This document shows positions 24,962-31,288 of a DNA stretch of 31,288 nucleotides, piece by piece. The position numbers and the translations under genes were made by a program. The notes beneath the pieces are model-generated. The model was not told the DNA's origin, made no database searches, and saw nothing but the letters and a program-made list of their open reading frames with translations. Source of the DNA: Porphyromonadaceae bacterium UBA7176 (GTDB taxonomy: Bacteria; Bacteroidota; Bacteroidia; Bacteroidales; Muribaculaceae); the NCBI GenBank assembly GCA_002491245.1, contig DKVO01000011.1, positions 7,822 to 39,109 of the forward strand, in the 5' to 3' direction. How positions within the stretch are numbered: the first letter of the stretch is position 1; each line of letters opens with the position of its first letter.

Positions 24962-25984
24962 ATGAGTAAGATTGTAACATTAGGCGAAATTATGCTTCGC
25001 CTCTCGCCTGCCGGCTGCAAGCGCTTTGTGCAGGTTGATAATTTCGATGTAATCTGGGGTGGTGGCGAAGCCAACGTCGCCGTCAGTTGCGCCAACTACG
25101 GTCATGATGCCTACTTTGTAACAAAACTTCCCGAACACGAAATCGGTCAGGCTGCCGTCAACGCCCTGCGTCGTTTTGGTGTTGACACGCGTTTCATCGC
25201 CCGCGGCGGCAACCGCGTTGGCATATACTACTGCGAGATCGGTGCCTCGATGCGCCCCTCCAAGGTAATCTACGACCGTGCCGGCAGTGCCATCGCCGAG
25301 GCCGACCCCACTGACTTTGATTTCGATGCAATCATGGAGGGTGCCGACTGGTTCCACTGGAGCGGCATCACCCCTGCCATCAGCGACAAGGCAGCCGAAC
25401 TGACCCGACTTGCCTGTGAGGCCGCCAAACGCCACGGCGTAACCGTCAGCGTCGACCTCAACTTCCGCAAGAAACTGTGGACCAAGGAAAAGGCTCAGAG
25501 CATCATGCGTCCGCTGATGAAGTATGTCGACGTCTGCATCGGCAACGAGGAGGACGCCGAACTCTGTCTCGGCTTCAAACCCGATGCCGACGTTGAAGGG
25601 GGCAATACCGACGCCGAAGGCTACAAGGGAATCTTCGAGGCCATGATGAAGGAATTCGGCTTCAAGTATGTCGTCTCGACCCTGCGCGAGAGCTTCTCGG
25701 CCACCCACAACGGCTGGAAGGCAATGATTTACGACGGCAAGGAGTTCTATCAGAGCAAACGCTACGACATCAACCCCATCATCGACCGCGTAGGTGGCGG
25801 TGACTCTTTCTCCGGCGGCCTCATCCACGGCCTGCTCACCAAGCCCACCCAGGGCGAGGCACTCGAGTTCGCCGTAGCCGCATCGGCCCTCAAACATACA
25901 ATCAACGGAGATTTCAACCTTGTTTCCGCCGCGGAGGTAGAGGCTTTGGCCGGCGGAAACGCTAATGGAAGAGTACAACGATAA
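24962..25984 (+). CDS. kdgK: 2-Dehydro-3-deoxygluconate (KDG) kinase
   Basis: This 340-residue PfkB-family kinase has GEIMLRLSP at the N-terminus, the substrate-binding GGGEANVAVSCA (33-44), and the C-terminal PfkB signature VGGGDSFSGGLIHG with catalytic Asp281 and anion hole Gly278-Gly280. VSVDLNFRKKLW (162-173) is typical of KDG kinases. It phosphorylates KDG to KDPG in the cytoplasm. It starts five bases after the permease stop, and its stop overlaps the next start (TAATG, sharing one base), so KDG kinase and aldolase are translated together. Confidence 0.93.
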   Translation: MSKIVTLGEIMLRLSPAGCKRFVQVDNFDVIWGGGEANVAVSCANYGHDAYFVTKLPEHEIGQAAVNALRRFGVDTRFIARGGNRVGIYYCEIGASMRPSKVIYDRAGSAIAEADPTDFDFDAIMEGADWFHWSGITPAISDKAAELTRLACEAAKRHGVTVSVDLNFRKKLWTKEKAQSIMRPLMKYVDVCIGNEEDAELCLGFKPDADVEGGNTDAEGYKGIFEAMMKEFGFKYVVSTLRESFSATHNGWKAMIYDGKEFYQSKRYDINPIIDRVGGGDSFSGGLIHGLLTKPTQGEALEFAVAASALKHTINGDFNLVSAAEVEALAGGNANGRVQR

Positions 25985-26640
25985 TGGCACGATTCGATAA
26001 ACTTGAGGTACTGAAAAAGATGGGCGAGGCTCCCATCGTACCGGTATATTACAATAAGGATGCGCAGACAGCATGCGAAATTGTCAAAGCTTGCTACGAC
26101 GGCGGCATCCGCGCCTTTGAGTTCACCAACCGCGGCGATTTCGCCCACGAGGTTTTCGCCGAAGTTGTTAAATTCGCTGCCAAGGAGTGTCCCGAAATGG
26201 CCGTTGGCGTTGGTTCCGTCGTAGAAGCCGCCACTGCCGCTCTCTACATACAGCTCGGTGCCTGCTTTGTGGTAGGTCCGCTGTTCAATCCCGGCGTAGC
26301 CAAGACCTGCAACCGCCGAGGCGTTCCCTACACCCCCGGCTGCGGCTCGGTAAGCGAGGTCGGTTTCGCCCAGGAGGTCGGCTGCGACCTCTGCAAGGTG
26401 TTCCCCGGCGACGTTCTCGGCCCGAAATTCGTCAAGGGTCTGCTCGCCCCGATGCCATGGTCGAAACTGATGGTCACCGGCGGCGTCGAGCCCACCGAGG
26501 AGAACCTCACTGTATGGTTCAAGGCAGGTGTATACTGCGTGGGCATGGGCGCTAAGCTCTTCCCCAAAGGCGCAACCCCTGCCGAAATCTCGGCCAAGTG
26601 CGCCGAAGCATTGTCAATCGCTAAAAACGTGAAAAAATGA
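25984..26640 (+). CDS. eda: KDPG aldolase
   Basis: This 218-residue class I aldolase cleaves 2-keto-3-deoxy-6-phosphogluconate into pyruvate and glyceraldehyde-3-phosphate. Glu46 in AFEFTNRG and the Schiff-base Lys138 in CKVFPGD are present, as is the PYTPGCGSVSE loop (116-125), a variant of the usual PYLPG-TPTE. VTGGVEPTEENL near 165-176 is the phosphate-binding segment. It is the last step of the uronate branch. Its stop overlaps the KduI start by four bases (ATGA). Confidence 0.93.
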   Translation: MARFDKLEVLKKMGEAPIVPVYYNKDAQTACEIVKACYDGGIRAFEFTNRGDFAHEVFAEVVKFAAKECPEMAVGVGSVVEAATAALYIQLGACFVVGPLFNPGVAKTCNRRGVPYTPGCGSVSEVGFAQEVGCDLCKVFPGDVLGPKFVKGLLAPMPWSKLMVTGGVEPTEENLTVWFKAGVYCVGMGAKLFPKGATPAEISAKCAEALSIAKNVKK

Positions 26641-27557
26641 AGAAATTGATATTTTCTGTGGCTTTGGCGCTCGCAGTTCTGAGTGCTGATGCCAAAACCA
26701 ATTATACCATCCTGCGCGCCTGTCATCCCGACGACGTGGAGCAATACAACACCGAGCAGCTGCGCTCGCACTTCATGATGCCCAAAGTCATGGAGCAGAA
26801 CGTTATCAACCTCACATATTCGATGTACGACCGCATCATCTATGGCGGCGTTATTCCCGTTGGCGAGACGGTTGCGCTCGAGACAATCGACCCGCTGAAA
26901 GCCAACTACTTCCTGGAGCGTCGCGAACTCGGCGTGATCAACATCGGCGGCGACGGCATCGTAAGCGTCGACGGCAAGGAGTACGAACTCCATTTCAAGG
27001 ATGCTCTCTACGTTGGTCGCGGCAACAAAGAGGTGACTTTTCGCAGCAAGGACTCCGCCAACCCCGCCAAGTTCTACATCAACTCCACCCCCGCGCATAA
27101 AGAGTACAAGACCCAGCTCATCACTATCGACGGCCGCAAAGGCAGTATCAAGGCCAACCGTATGCACGCCGGCAGTCTCGAGGAGAGCAACGACCGCTAT
27201 ATCAACCAGCTCATCACCAACAACGTGCTCGAAGAGGGCCCTTGCCAGCTACAGATGGGCCTCACAGAACTGATGCCCGGCAGCGTCTGGAACACCATGC
27301 CCGCCCACACCCACGACCGCCGCGTGGAGTGCTACTTCTACTTCAACGTGCCCGAGGGCAACGCTATCTGCCACCTGATGGGAGAGCCGCAGGAGAACCG
27401 CCTCATCTGGCTCCACAACGAGCAGGCCGTAATGTCGCCCGAATGGAGCATCCACGCTGCTGCCGGCACCTCCAACTATATGTTCATCTGGGGCATGGGT
27501 GGCGAAAACCTCGACTACGGAGATATGGATAAGGTTACTTATCTTGAAATGAAATAA
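26637..27557 (+). CDS. kduI: 4-Deoxy-L-threo-5-hexosulose-uronate ketol-isomerase with N-terminal signal peptide
   Basis: This 306-residue protein is KduI, a cupin that isomerises the 5-keto-4-deoxyuronate to 2,5-diketo-3-deoxygluconate. The metal ligands are in place: His224, His226 and Glu231 in PAHTHDRRVECYFYF, and His273 in WSIHAAAGTSN. The conserved YDRIIYGGVIPV (64-75) and FLERRELGVINIGG (92-105) also match. Compared with the 278-residue E. coli enzyme it has an extra N-terminus reading MKKLIFSVALALAVLSADAK, a positively charged start, hydrophobic core and A-D-A cleavage site: a typical signal peptide. It therefore appears to be exported to the periplasm, where GH88 would generate its substrate. 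The ATG overlaps the eda stop (ATGA), which fixes this start; the next ATG would remove conserved KduI residues. Confidence 0.9.
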   Translation: MKKLIFSVALALAVLSADAKTNYTILRACHPDDVEQYNTEQLRSHFMMPKVMEQNVINLTYSMYDRIIYGGVIPVGETVALETIDPLKANYFLERRELGVINIGGDGIVSVDGKEYELHFKDALYVGRGNKEVTFRSKDSANPAKFYINSTPAHKEYKTQLITIDGRKGSIKANRMHAGSLEESNDRYINQLITNNVLEEGPCQLQMGLTELMPGSVWNTMPAHTHDRRVECYFYFNVPEGNAICHLMGEPQENRLIWLHNEQAVMSPEWSIHAAAGTSNYMFIWGMGGENLDYGDMDKVTYLEMK

Positions 27558-27566
27558 TTGACAGTC

Positions 27567-28742
27567 ATGGAATTCAACTATACAGAGAGAATTACCGAGG
27601 CACCCAAGTTCGATGCCTCCAAGATGCCCAAGGGCGATGAATGGACTGACGAACTGGCCTTCTCGGCTGTGGTATGGCTCAGTCAGAAATTAGGCAAGCC
27701 CATTCTGCAACTGACCTCGGCAGACTATGATGAGGCCGGGCTGAAAGAACTCGCCGATTTATACGGCTCGGCCTACGAACTGAACATCAAGCTTTTCAAC
27801 CACCTGCAGCATACCATCACGGGCTGGCCCGGCGGCAAACCCAACGCCGACGACACCAATCGTCCCGAGCGCGCCACGCCTTATCCGAAGCGTGTGATTG
27901 TATTCTCGCCACACCCCGACGATGACGTTATCTCGATGGGAGGCACCATCAACCGTCTTGTCAACCAGGGGCACGAGGTGCATATAGCCTACGAGACTTC
28001 GGGCAACATTGCCGTGGGCGATGAGGAGGCCACACGCTTCATGCACTTCGTCAACGGTTTCAACCAGATTTTCGACATCGAGAGCGACAAAATCTCGGAT
28101 ATGTATCGCGAGGTTAAGAAATTCCTGGCGGAGAAAAAAGAAGGCGAGTCCGACAACCGCACCATCCTCAATATCAAGGGGCTCATCCGTCGCGGCGAAG
28201 CCCGCACGGCCTGCACTTTCAATAATATTCCTCTTTCGAGGGTTCACTTCCTCGACCTCCCCTTCTACGAGAGCGGCGGCGTGGAGAAGCTGCCGATGAC
28301 CGAGGCCGATGTCGATATTGTGGAACGTCTGATTGATAAGGTCAAGCCCCACCAGATTTACGTTGCCGCCGACCTGACCGACCCCCACGGCACTCACCGC
28401 AAATGCACCGAGGCTGTACTCGCCGCCCTCGACAAGGCCAAGAACGCCGGAGCCGAATGGCTCAACGACTGCCGCGTGTGGATGTACCGCGGAGCCTGGG
28501 CAGAGTGGCCCGTGGAGGATATCGAGATGTGCGTGCCCATGAGCCCCGAAGAGCTGATGCACAAGCGTAAGTCGATTCTCAAACACTCTTCGCAGATGGA
28601 GAGCGCGCCTTATCTTGGCAACGACTCGCGCCTGTTCTGGCAGCGTGCCGAGGACCGCAACCGTGGCACCGCACAGCTCTATGATGCCCTCGGTCTGGCC
28701 TCCTACGAAGCCATGGAAGCGTTCAGAGAATACCATATCTGA
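27567..28742 (+). CDS. PIG-L/LmbE-type deacetylase, stand-alone
   Basis: I choose the ATG at 27567 (391 residues); a TTG three codons upstream directly abuts the KduI stop and is less likely. The zinc motif of PIG-L/LmbE deacetylases is clear: HPDDD (116-120) and DPHGTHR (272-278). An N-terminal segment (1-100) contains KLGKPILQLTSADYDEAGL and HTITGWPGGKPNADDT. From memory, this whole protein closely resembles the C-terminal half of the roughly 660-residue Bacteroides proteins (BT_0258 type) that begin with a NagB-like domain. Here that NagB half is absent. The family removes acetyl groups from GlcNAc-containing substrates, so it may deacetylate a heparan-derived GlcNAc or GlcNAc-6-P and so feed NagB (inference). 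No signal peptide is seen. Its stop shares a base with the next start. Confidence 0.85.
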   Translation: MEFNYTERITEAPKFDASKMPKGDEWTDELAFSAVVWLSQKLGKPILQLTSADYDEAGLKELADLYGSAYELNIKLFNHLQHTITGWPGGKPNADDTNRPERATPYPKRVIVFSPHPDDDVISMGGTINRLVNQGHEVHIAYETSGNIAVGDEEATRFMHFVNGFNQIFDIESDKISDMYREVKKFLAEKKEGESDNRTILNIKGLIRRGEARTACTFNNIPLSRVHFLDLPFYESGGVEKLPMTEADVDIVERLIDKVKPHQIYVAADLTDPHGTHRKCTEAVLAALDKAKNAGAEWLNDCRVWMYRGAWAEWPVEDIEMCVPMSPEELMHKRKSILKHSSQMESAPYLGNDSRLFWQRAEDRNRGTAQLYDALGLASYEAMEAFREYHI

Positions 28743-30037
28743 TGGAAAGCAAGTCATATACAATGGCCGAGGCCATAGCCGAAGCCAAACGCTGCCTTAA
28801 CTGCAAGGTGCCGCAGTGCCGCAAGGGCTGTCCTGTAGGCAACGACATCCCCGATTGGATTCACGAGCTTTCGATGGGCAACATCGGCAATGCTATGAGC
28901 ATTATCAATGCCAAGAGCAACCTGCCCGCTGTCTGCGGCCGCGTCTGCGCCCACGAGCGTCAGTGCGAGGGCAACTGCGTGCTCGGCAAGAAAGGCGCGC
29001 ACATGAATATCGGCAAGCTCGAACAGTTTGTCGCCGATTTCGACACTCAGATGAAGCTCACCCGTCAGCCGCTGGTGCAGAAAAACCGCGGACGTGTGGC
29101 CGTCATCGGCAGTGGCCCTGCCGGACTGACCGTTTCAGGCGAACTGGTGCGCGGCGGCTTCGACGTGGAGATTTTCGAGATGGAACCCCAGCCGGGTGGT
29201 GTGCTGATGTTCGGCATCCCCGAGTACCGTCTGCCAAAGGCGATTGTCAACAGCGAGATTGACAAAATCCGTCAGCTCGGCGTGCGCATCAACTGCGGTG
29301 TTACGGTCGGGCCGGAGGTCAACATCGACCAGCTTTTCGCGAAAGGGTTCGACGCCATTTTCATGGGCACCGGCACCGGCAAGCCCCGCAAGCTGTCGAT
29401 TCCCGGAATCGAGAACGACAGCGTGCGTCAGGCCATTTACTTCCTGCGCCGCGTGGGCCTCTACAACGCCGGACTGATTAACCGCGACGAAGTTCCCGTG
29501 AAAGAGGGCGACAAGGTGTTTGTTGTCGGCTGCGGCAACACCGCCATCGACGCCGCCCGCACCGCCCTGCGCCTCGGGGCGTCGGAGGTGACGATAGTCT
29601 ATCACCGCGACATCGAGAAGATGAGCGCCCTGCGAGCCGAATACAACGACGCCGTGGCCGAAGGCGTGAAATTCCTTTGGAACTCCTCCATCACCAAAAT
29701 CAACGGCGACGGGGAGCATATCGCCGACATCGACATCGAGACCGAGGGCACAACCGCGACCGTTGCCGCCGACAAGGTAATCCTGGCCGTCGGTAGCCGC
29801 CCCGCAAGCCGCATCGTGTCGACCACCACCGGCATCGAAGTCGATGAGAAGGGCTACGTGCTCACCCGCGAGACACCCTACGGCATGACTACCCGCAAAG
29901 GTGTCTTCGCCGGGGGCGACGTCACCGGCAACCAGGCCACCGTAGTCCACGCCATGCAGGACGCCCGCGCCGTAGCCGCCGGCATCGCCGCCTACGTCGA
30001 CGCCCTGACCCTCATGCGCACTATCGACAACGCATGA
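28742..30037 (+). CDS. GltD-like FAD/NAD(P)-dependent oxidoreductase
   Basis: This 431-residue protein resembles the small subunit of glutamate synthase. Cys18, Cys21, Cys26 and Cys30 (CLNC...C...C) and Cys65, Cys69, Cys75 and Cys79 provide two Fe-S binding clusters. VIGSGPAGL (121-129) binds FAD, VVGCGNTAIDAARTALRLGA binds NAD(P)H, and GVFAGGDV is the second FAD motif. No GltB large subunit is adjacent. Its position as last gene of a catabolic operon, with a one-base overlap to the PIG-L gene, suggests that it serves this pathway, perhaps in assimilating NagB-derived ammonium or recycling NAD(P)H from the KduD step; both are speculative. A terminator follows at 30065. Confidence 0.85.
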   Translation: MESKSYTMAEAIAEAKRCLNCKVPQCRKGCPVGNDIPDWIHELSMGNIGNAMSIINAKSNLPAVCGRVCAHERQCEGNCVLGKKGAHMNIGKLEQFVADFDTQMKLTRQPLVQKNRGRVAVIGSGPAGLTVSGELVRGGFDVEIFEMEPQPGGVLMFGIPEYRLPKAIVNSEIDKIRQLGVRINCGVTVGPEVNIDQLFAKGFDAIFMGTGTGKPRKLSIPGIENDSVRQAIYFLRRVGLYNAGLINRDEVPVKEGDKVFVVGCGNTAIDAARTALRLGASEVTIVYHRDIEKMSALRAEYNDAVAEGVKFLWNSSITKINGDGEHIADIDIETEGTTATVAADKVILAVGSRPASRIVSTTTGIEVDEKGYVLTRETPYGMTTRKGVFAGGDVTGNQATVVHAMQDARAVAAGIAAYVDALTLMRTIDNA

Positions 30038-30064
30038 CCCCTTTTGAGGACTAACATAATTTTG

Positions 30065-30097
30065 AAATCTGCCGGAGCCTGACTTTGGCAGATTTTT
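30065..30097 (+). terminator. Intrinsic terminator of the plus-strand operon
   Basis: AAATCTGCC (30065-30073) pairs with GGCAGATTT (30087-30095) around a 13-base loop and is followed by TT and ATATATTT. It ends 28 bases after the GltD-like stop. It begins 45 bases before the next ATG, so that gene needs its own promoter or reads through. Confidence 0.75.
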
Positions 30098-30109
30098 ATA
30101 TATTTAGAT

Positions 30110-31288
30110 ATGAATAAAATACTTATCGTAGATGCCTTAGAATCTGACCGTCGGCTTATGGCGGGCTTGCTTGTCAAGCACGGATATGAGCCGATTGCCG
30201 TCGAGACGATGGAGGCTGCAAAGGACGAGGTGGCGAAACTGCCACCCGGCGCAGTGATTGTCGCGGACGCTTCACTCCGTGACAGCTCTGCGAAAGAGTT
30301 AATCAACTGGCAGAAGGCTGAGGGATTCACTTTCCCTGTCATCGCCATAGTGAACAACCTGAACGGGCCAGACCTTCTTGAAGTGATGAAAGGCGGCGGA
30401 GCGGTAGATGTGGTGCAGCGGGCCGGTATTGACAAGCAGGTCGTTGAGACGGTAGGCAAATACGCCAAACCGGAGAATATCGTAATCCAGCTTGACAACG
30501 CCCTGATTCCTCGAAGAAGCAACAGCTTTCGTGAAATCGGAAAGGCAATCGGACGAGTTGCGACCACTAACGCCAACTGTATCATATTTGGCGAAAGCGG
30601 TATGGGGAAGGAACAGATTGCACGACAGATCTATCTTCAAAGTTCGCGTACACAGAAGCCGTTGAAGATTCTCGAAGCCGGAGGCGCGCCGCTTGTCGGC
30701 AAACATGATCCGGAATCAGACCGCAGCGAAATATATAACCGCATCGAGGGCTACTTTCAGGAAGTGAAAGGCGGCACGCTGATAATCAAGAATATCCAGT
30801 TGCTGACATTCGAGACCCAATCAGTGCTGTTGCACATTCTTGAACAGGAACACCCCGATGTGAGAATCATCAGCACTGCAAACGGAAATCTGTTGAAGAT
30901 GGTAGCCGACGGCAGCTTTCGCGACAATCTTTTCTATATGCTCCGCCAGAGGAGCATTACTGTACCATCTCTCCGAGAATCTACGGAAGATATAGCTGAT
31001 ATTGCAGACTATCTTCTTCAGAGATACGCACAGAAGAAACAGCGACCGAAACAGCATCTTGACGCGTCTGCGATAAAGGCGTTGAAACTGCACCCGTGGC
31101 CCGGCAACGTCCGAGAACTGAAAGACACTGTTCTTTTCGCCGCCTTCCATGCAAAAGAGGTTGCCATTACCGCTGAGGACATCAGATTTGATGACGCCAC
31201 ACCCGATACAGCGGAGGATTTGACCCATCGCAATCCCAAATATGAGCGGGACAATATCATCCGTGCATTCAAAAGAGCCGGCACATGG
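30110..31288 (+). CDS. NtrC-like regulator with degenerate AAA+ domain (cut by window end)
   Basis: A frame opens with ATG at 30110 and stays open for 393 codons to the window edge. It has an N-terminal receiver-like domain (1-120): Asp8 and Asp13 are present, and Asp53 in VIVADASL sits at the phosphorylation site, although the usual VDDE pair is reduced to VDA. A central domain of the sigma-54 activator type follows (about 135-365). Walker A is intact (GESGMGKE, 161-168). The segment between it and GGTL (221-224) is short and lacks the GAFTGA loop that contacts sigma-54. Walker B reads GGTLIIKNI instead of GGTLFLDEI, losing the catalytic acidic pair. The SFRDNLFYML (269-278) and PWPGNVREL (329-337) motifs remain. 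It probably does not act as a normal sigma-54 activator. The C-terminal DNA-binding region lies beyond the window. Confidence 0.82.
   Translation, partial: MNKILIVDALESDRRLMAGLLVKHGYEPIAVETMEAAKDEVAKLPPGAVIVADASLRDSSAKELINWQKAEGFTFPVIAIVNNLNGPDLLEVMKGGGAVDVVQRAGIDKQVVETVGKYAKPENIVIQLDNALIPRRSNSFREIGKAIGRVATTNANCIIFGESGMGKEQIARQIYLQSSRTQKPLKILEAGGAPLVGKHDPESDRSEIYNRIEGYFQEVKGGTLIIKNIQLLTFETQSVLLHILEQEHPDVRIISTANGNLLKMVADGSFRDNLFYMLRQRSITVPSLRESTEDIADIADYLLQRYAQKKQRPKQHLDASAIKALKLHPWPGNVRELKDTVLFAAFHAKEVAITAEDIRFDDATPDTAEDLTHRNPKYERDNIIRAFKRAGTW

Noticed and set aside
24980..26074. Long open frame (364 codons) on the minus strand opposite kdgK
   Set aside because: It is antisense to a clear KDG kinase, has no recognisable motif, and arises from the GC-rich third positions of the real gene.
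27558..27566. TTG start for the PIG-L gene
   Set aside because: An ATG three codons later is in frame and suitably spaced from the KduI stop; the three extra residues carry nothing conserved.
27759..28763. Long open frame (334 codons) on the minus strand opposite the PIG-L gene
   Set aside because: It is antisense to a protein with a complete zinc motif, and its composition (many Val, Gly, His) is typical of a shadow frame.
29135..29950. Open frame of 271 codons on the minus strand opposite the GltD-like gene
   Set aside because: It is Gly/Val/His-rich and has no domain pattern, while the plus frame is a clear oxidoreductase.

Overview
The window looks like a Bacteroidales genome, most likely of the Muribaculaceae/Bacteroidaceae type (inference). 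The grounds are a hybrid two-component regulator, fimbrillin-type lipoproteins with DUF6562 and DUF3575 partners, Bacteroidetes -7 promoter elements (TAnnTTTG), and a glycosaminoglycan-degrading gene set. Every stretch without a gene is shorter than 300 bases. No tRNA, rRNA, CRISPR array, transposase or integrase was seen.

Layout. From 1 to 17057 all genes read on the minus strand. In transcription order they are: a beta-helix protein and glucosamine-6-phosphate deaminase (nagB); a 1322-residue hybrid two-component system; a GH29 fucosidase, a GH88 unsaturated glucuronyl hydrolase and an anaerobic sulfatase-maturating enzyme; then a DUF4962/heparinase II/III-type lyase followed by a DUF3575 protein, a DUF6562 lipoprotein, a fimbrillin-like lipoprotein and a lipoprotein cut by the window edge. 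A 219-bp divergent promoter region (17058-17276) separates this from an 11-gene plus-strand operon (17277-30037): serine-type sulfatase, KduD-like dehydrogenase, PL12 heparan-sulfate lyase, ROK kinase, DUF4861 lipoprotein, orphan galactitol-type PTS EIIC, KDG kinase, KDPG aldolase, KduI with a signal peptide, a PIG-L/LmbE protein and a GltD-like oxidoreductase. A terminator follows, then a truncated NtrC-like regulator with a degenerate ATPase domain.

How it fits together (inference from families). The lyases cut heparan sulfate or a related glycosaminoglycan. The sulfatase, matured by the neighbouring radical-SAM enzyme, and GH88 reduce the products to an amino sugar and a 4-deoxy-5-keto-uronate. 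KduI, KduD, KDG kinase and KDPG aldolase take the uronate to pyruvate and glyceraldehyde-3-phosphate. The ROK kinase, possibly the PIG-L deacetylase, and NagB take the amino sugar to fructose-6-phosphate. The hybrid two-component system is the likely sensor.

Most unusual points: the exported-looking KduI next to an EIIC permease with no phosphotransferase partners, which suggests periplasmic isomerisation followed by uptake of the free sugar; a stand-alone PIG-L domain that in Bacteroides is fused to a NagB-like domain; AAAC repeats spaced by whole helical turns upstream of two lyase/sulfatase transcription units; a polysaccharide lyase co-transcribed with fimbrial genes; and an NtrC-family regulator lacking GAFTGA and Walker B.
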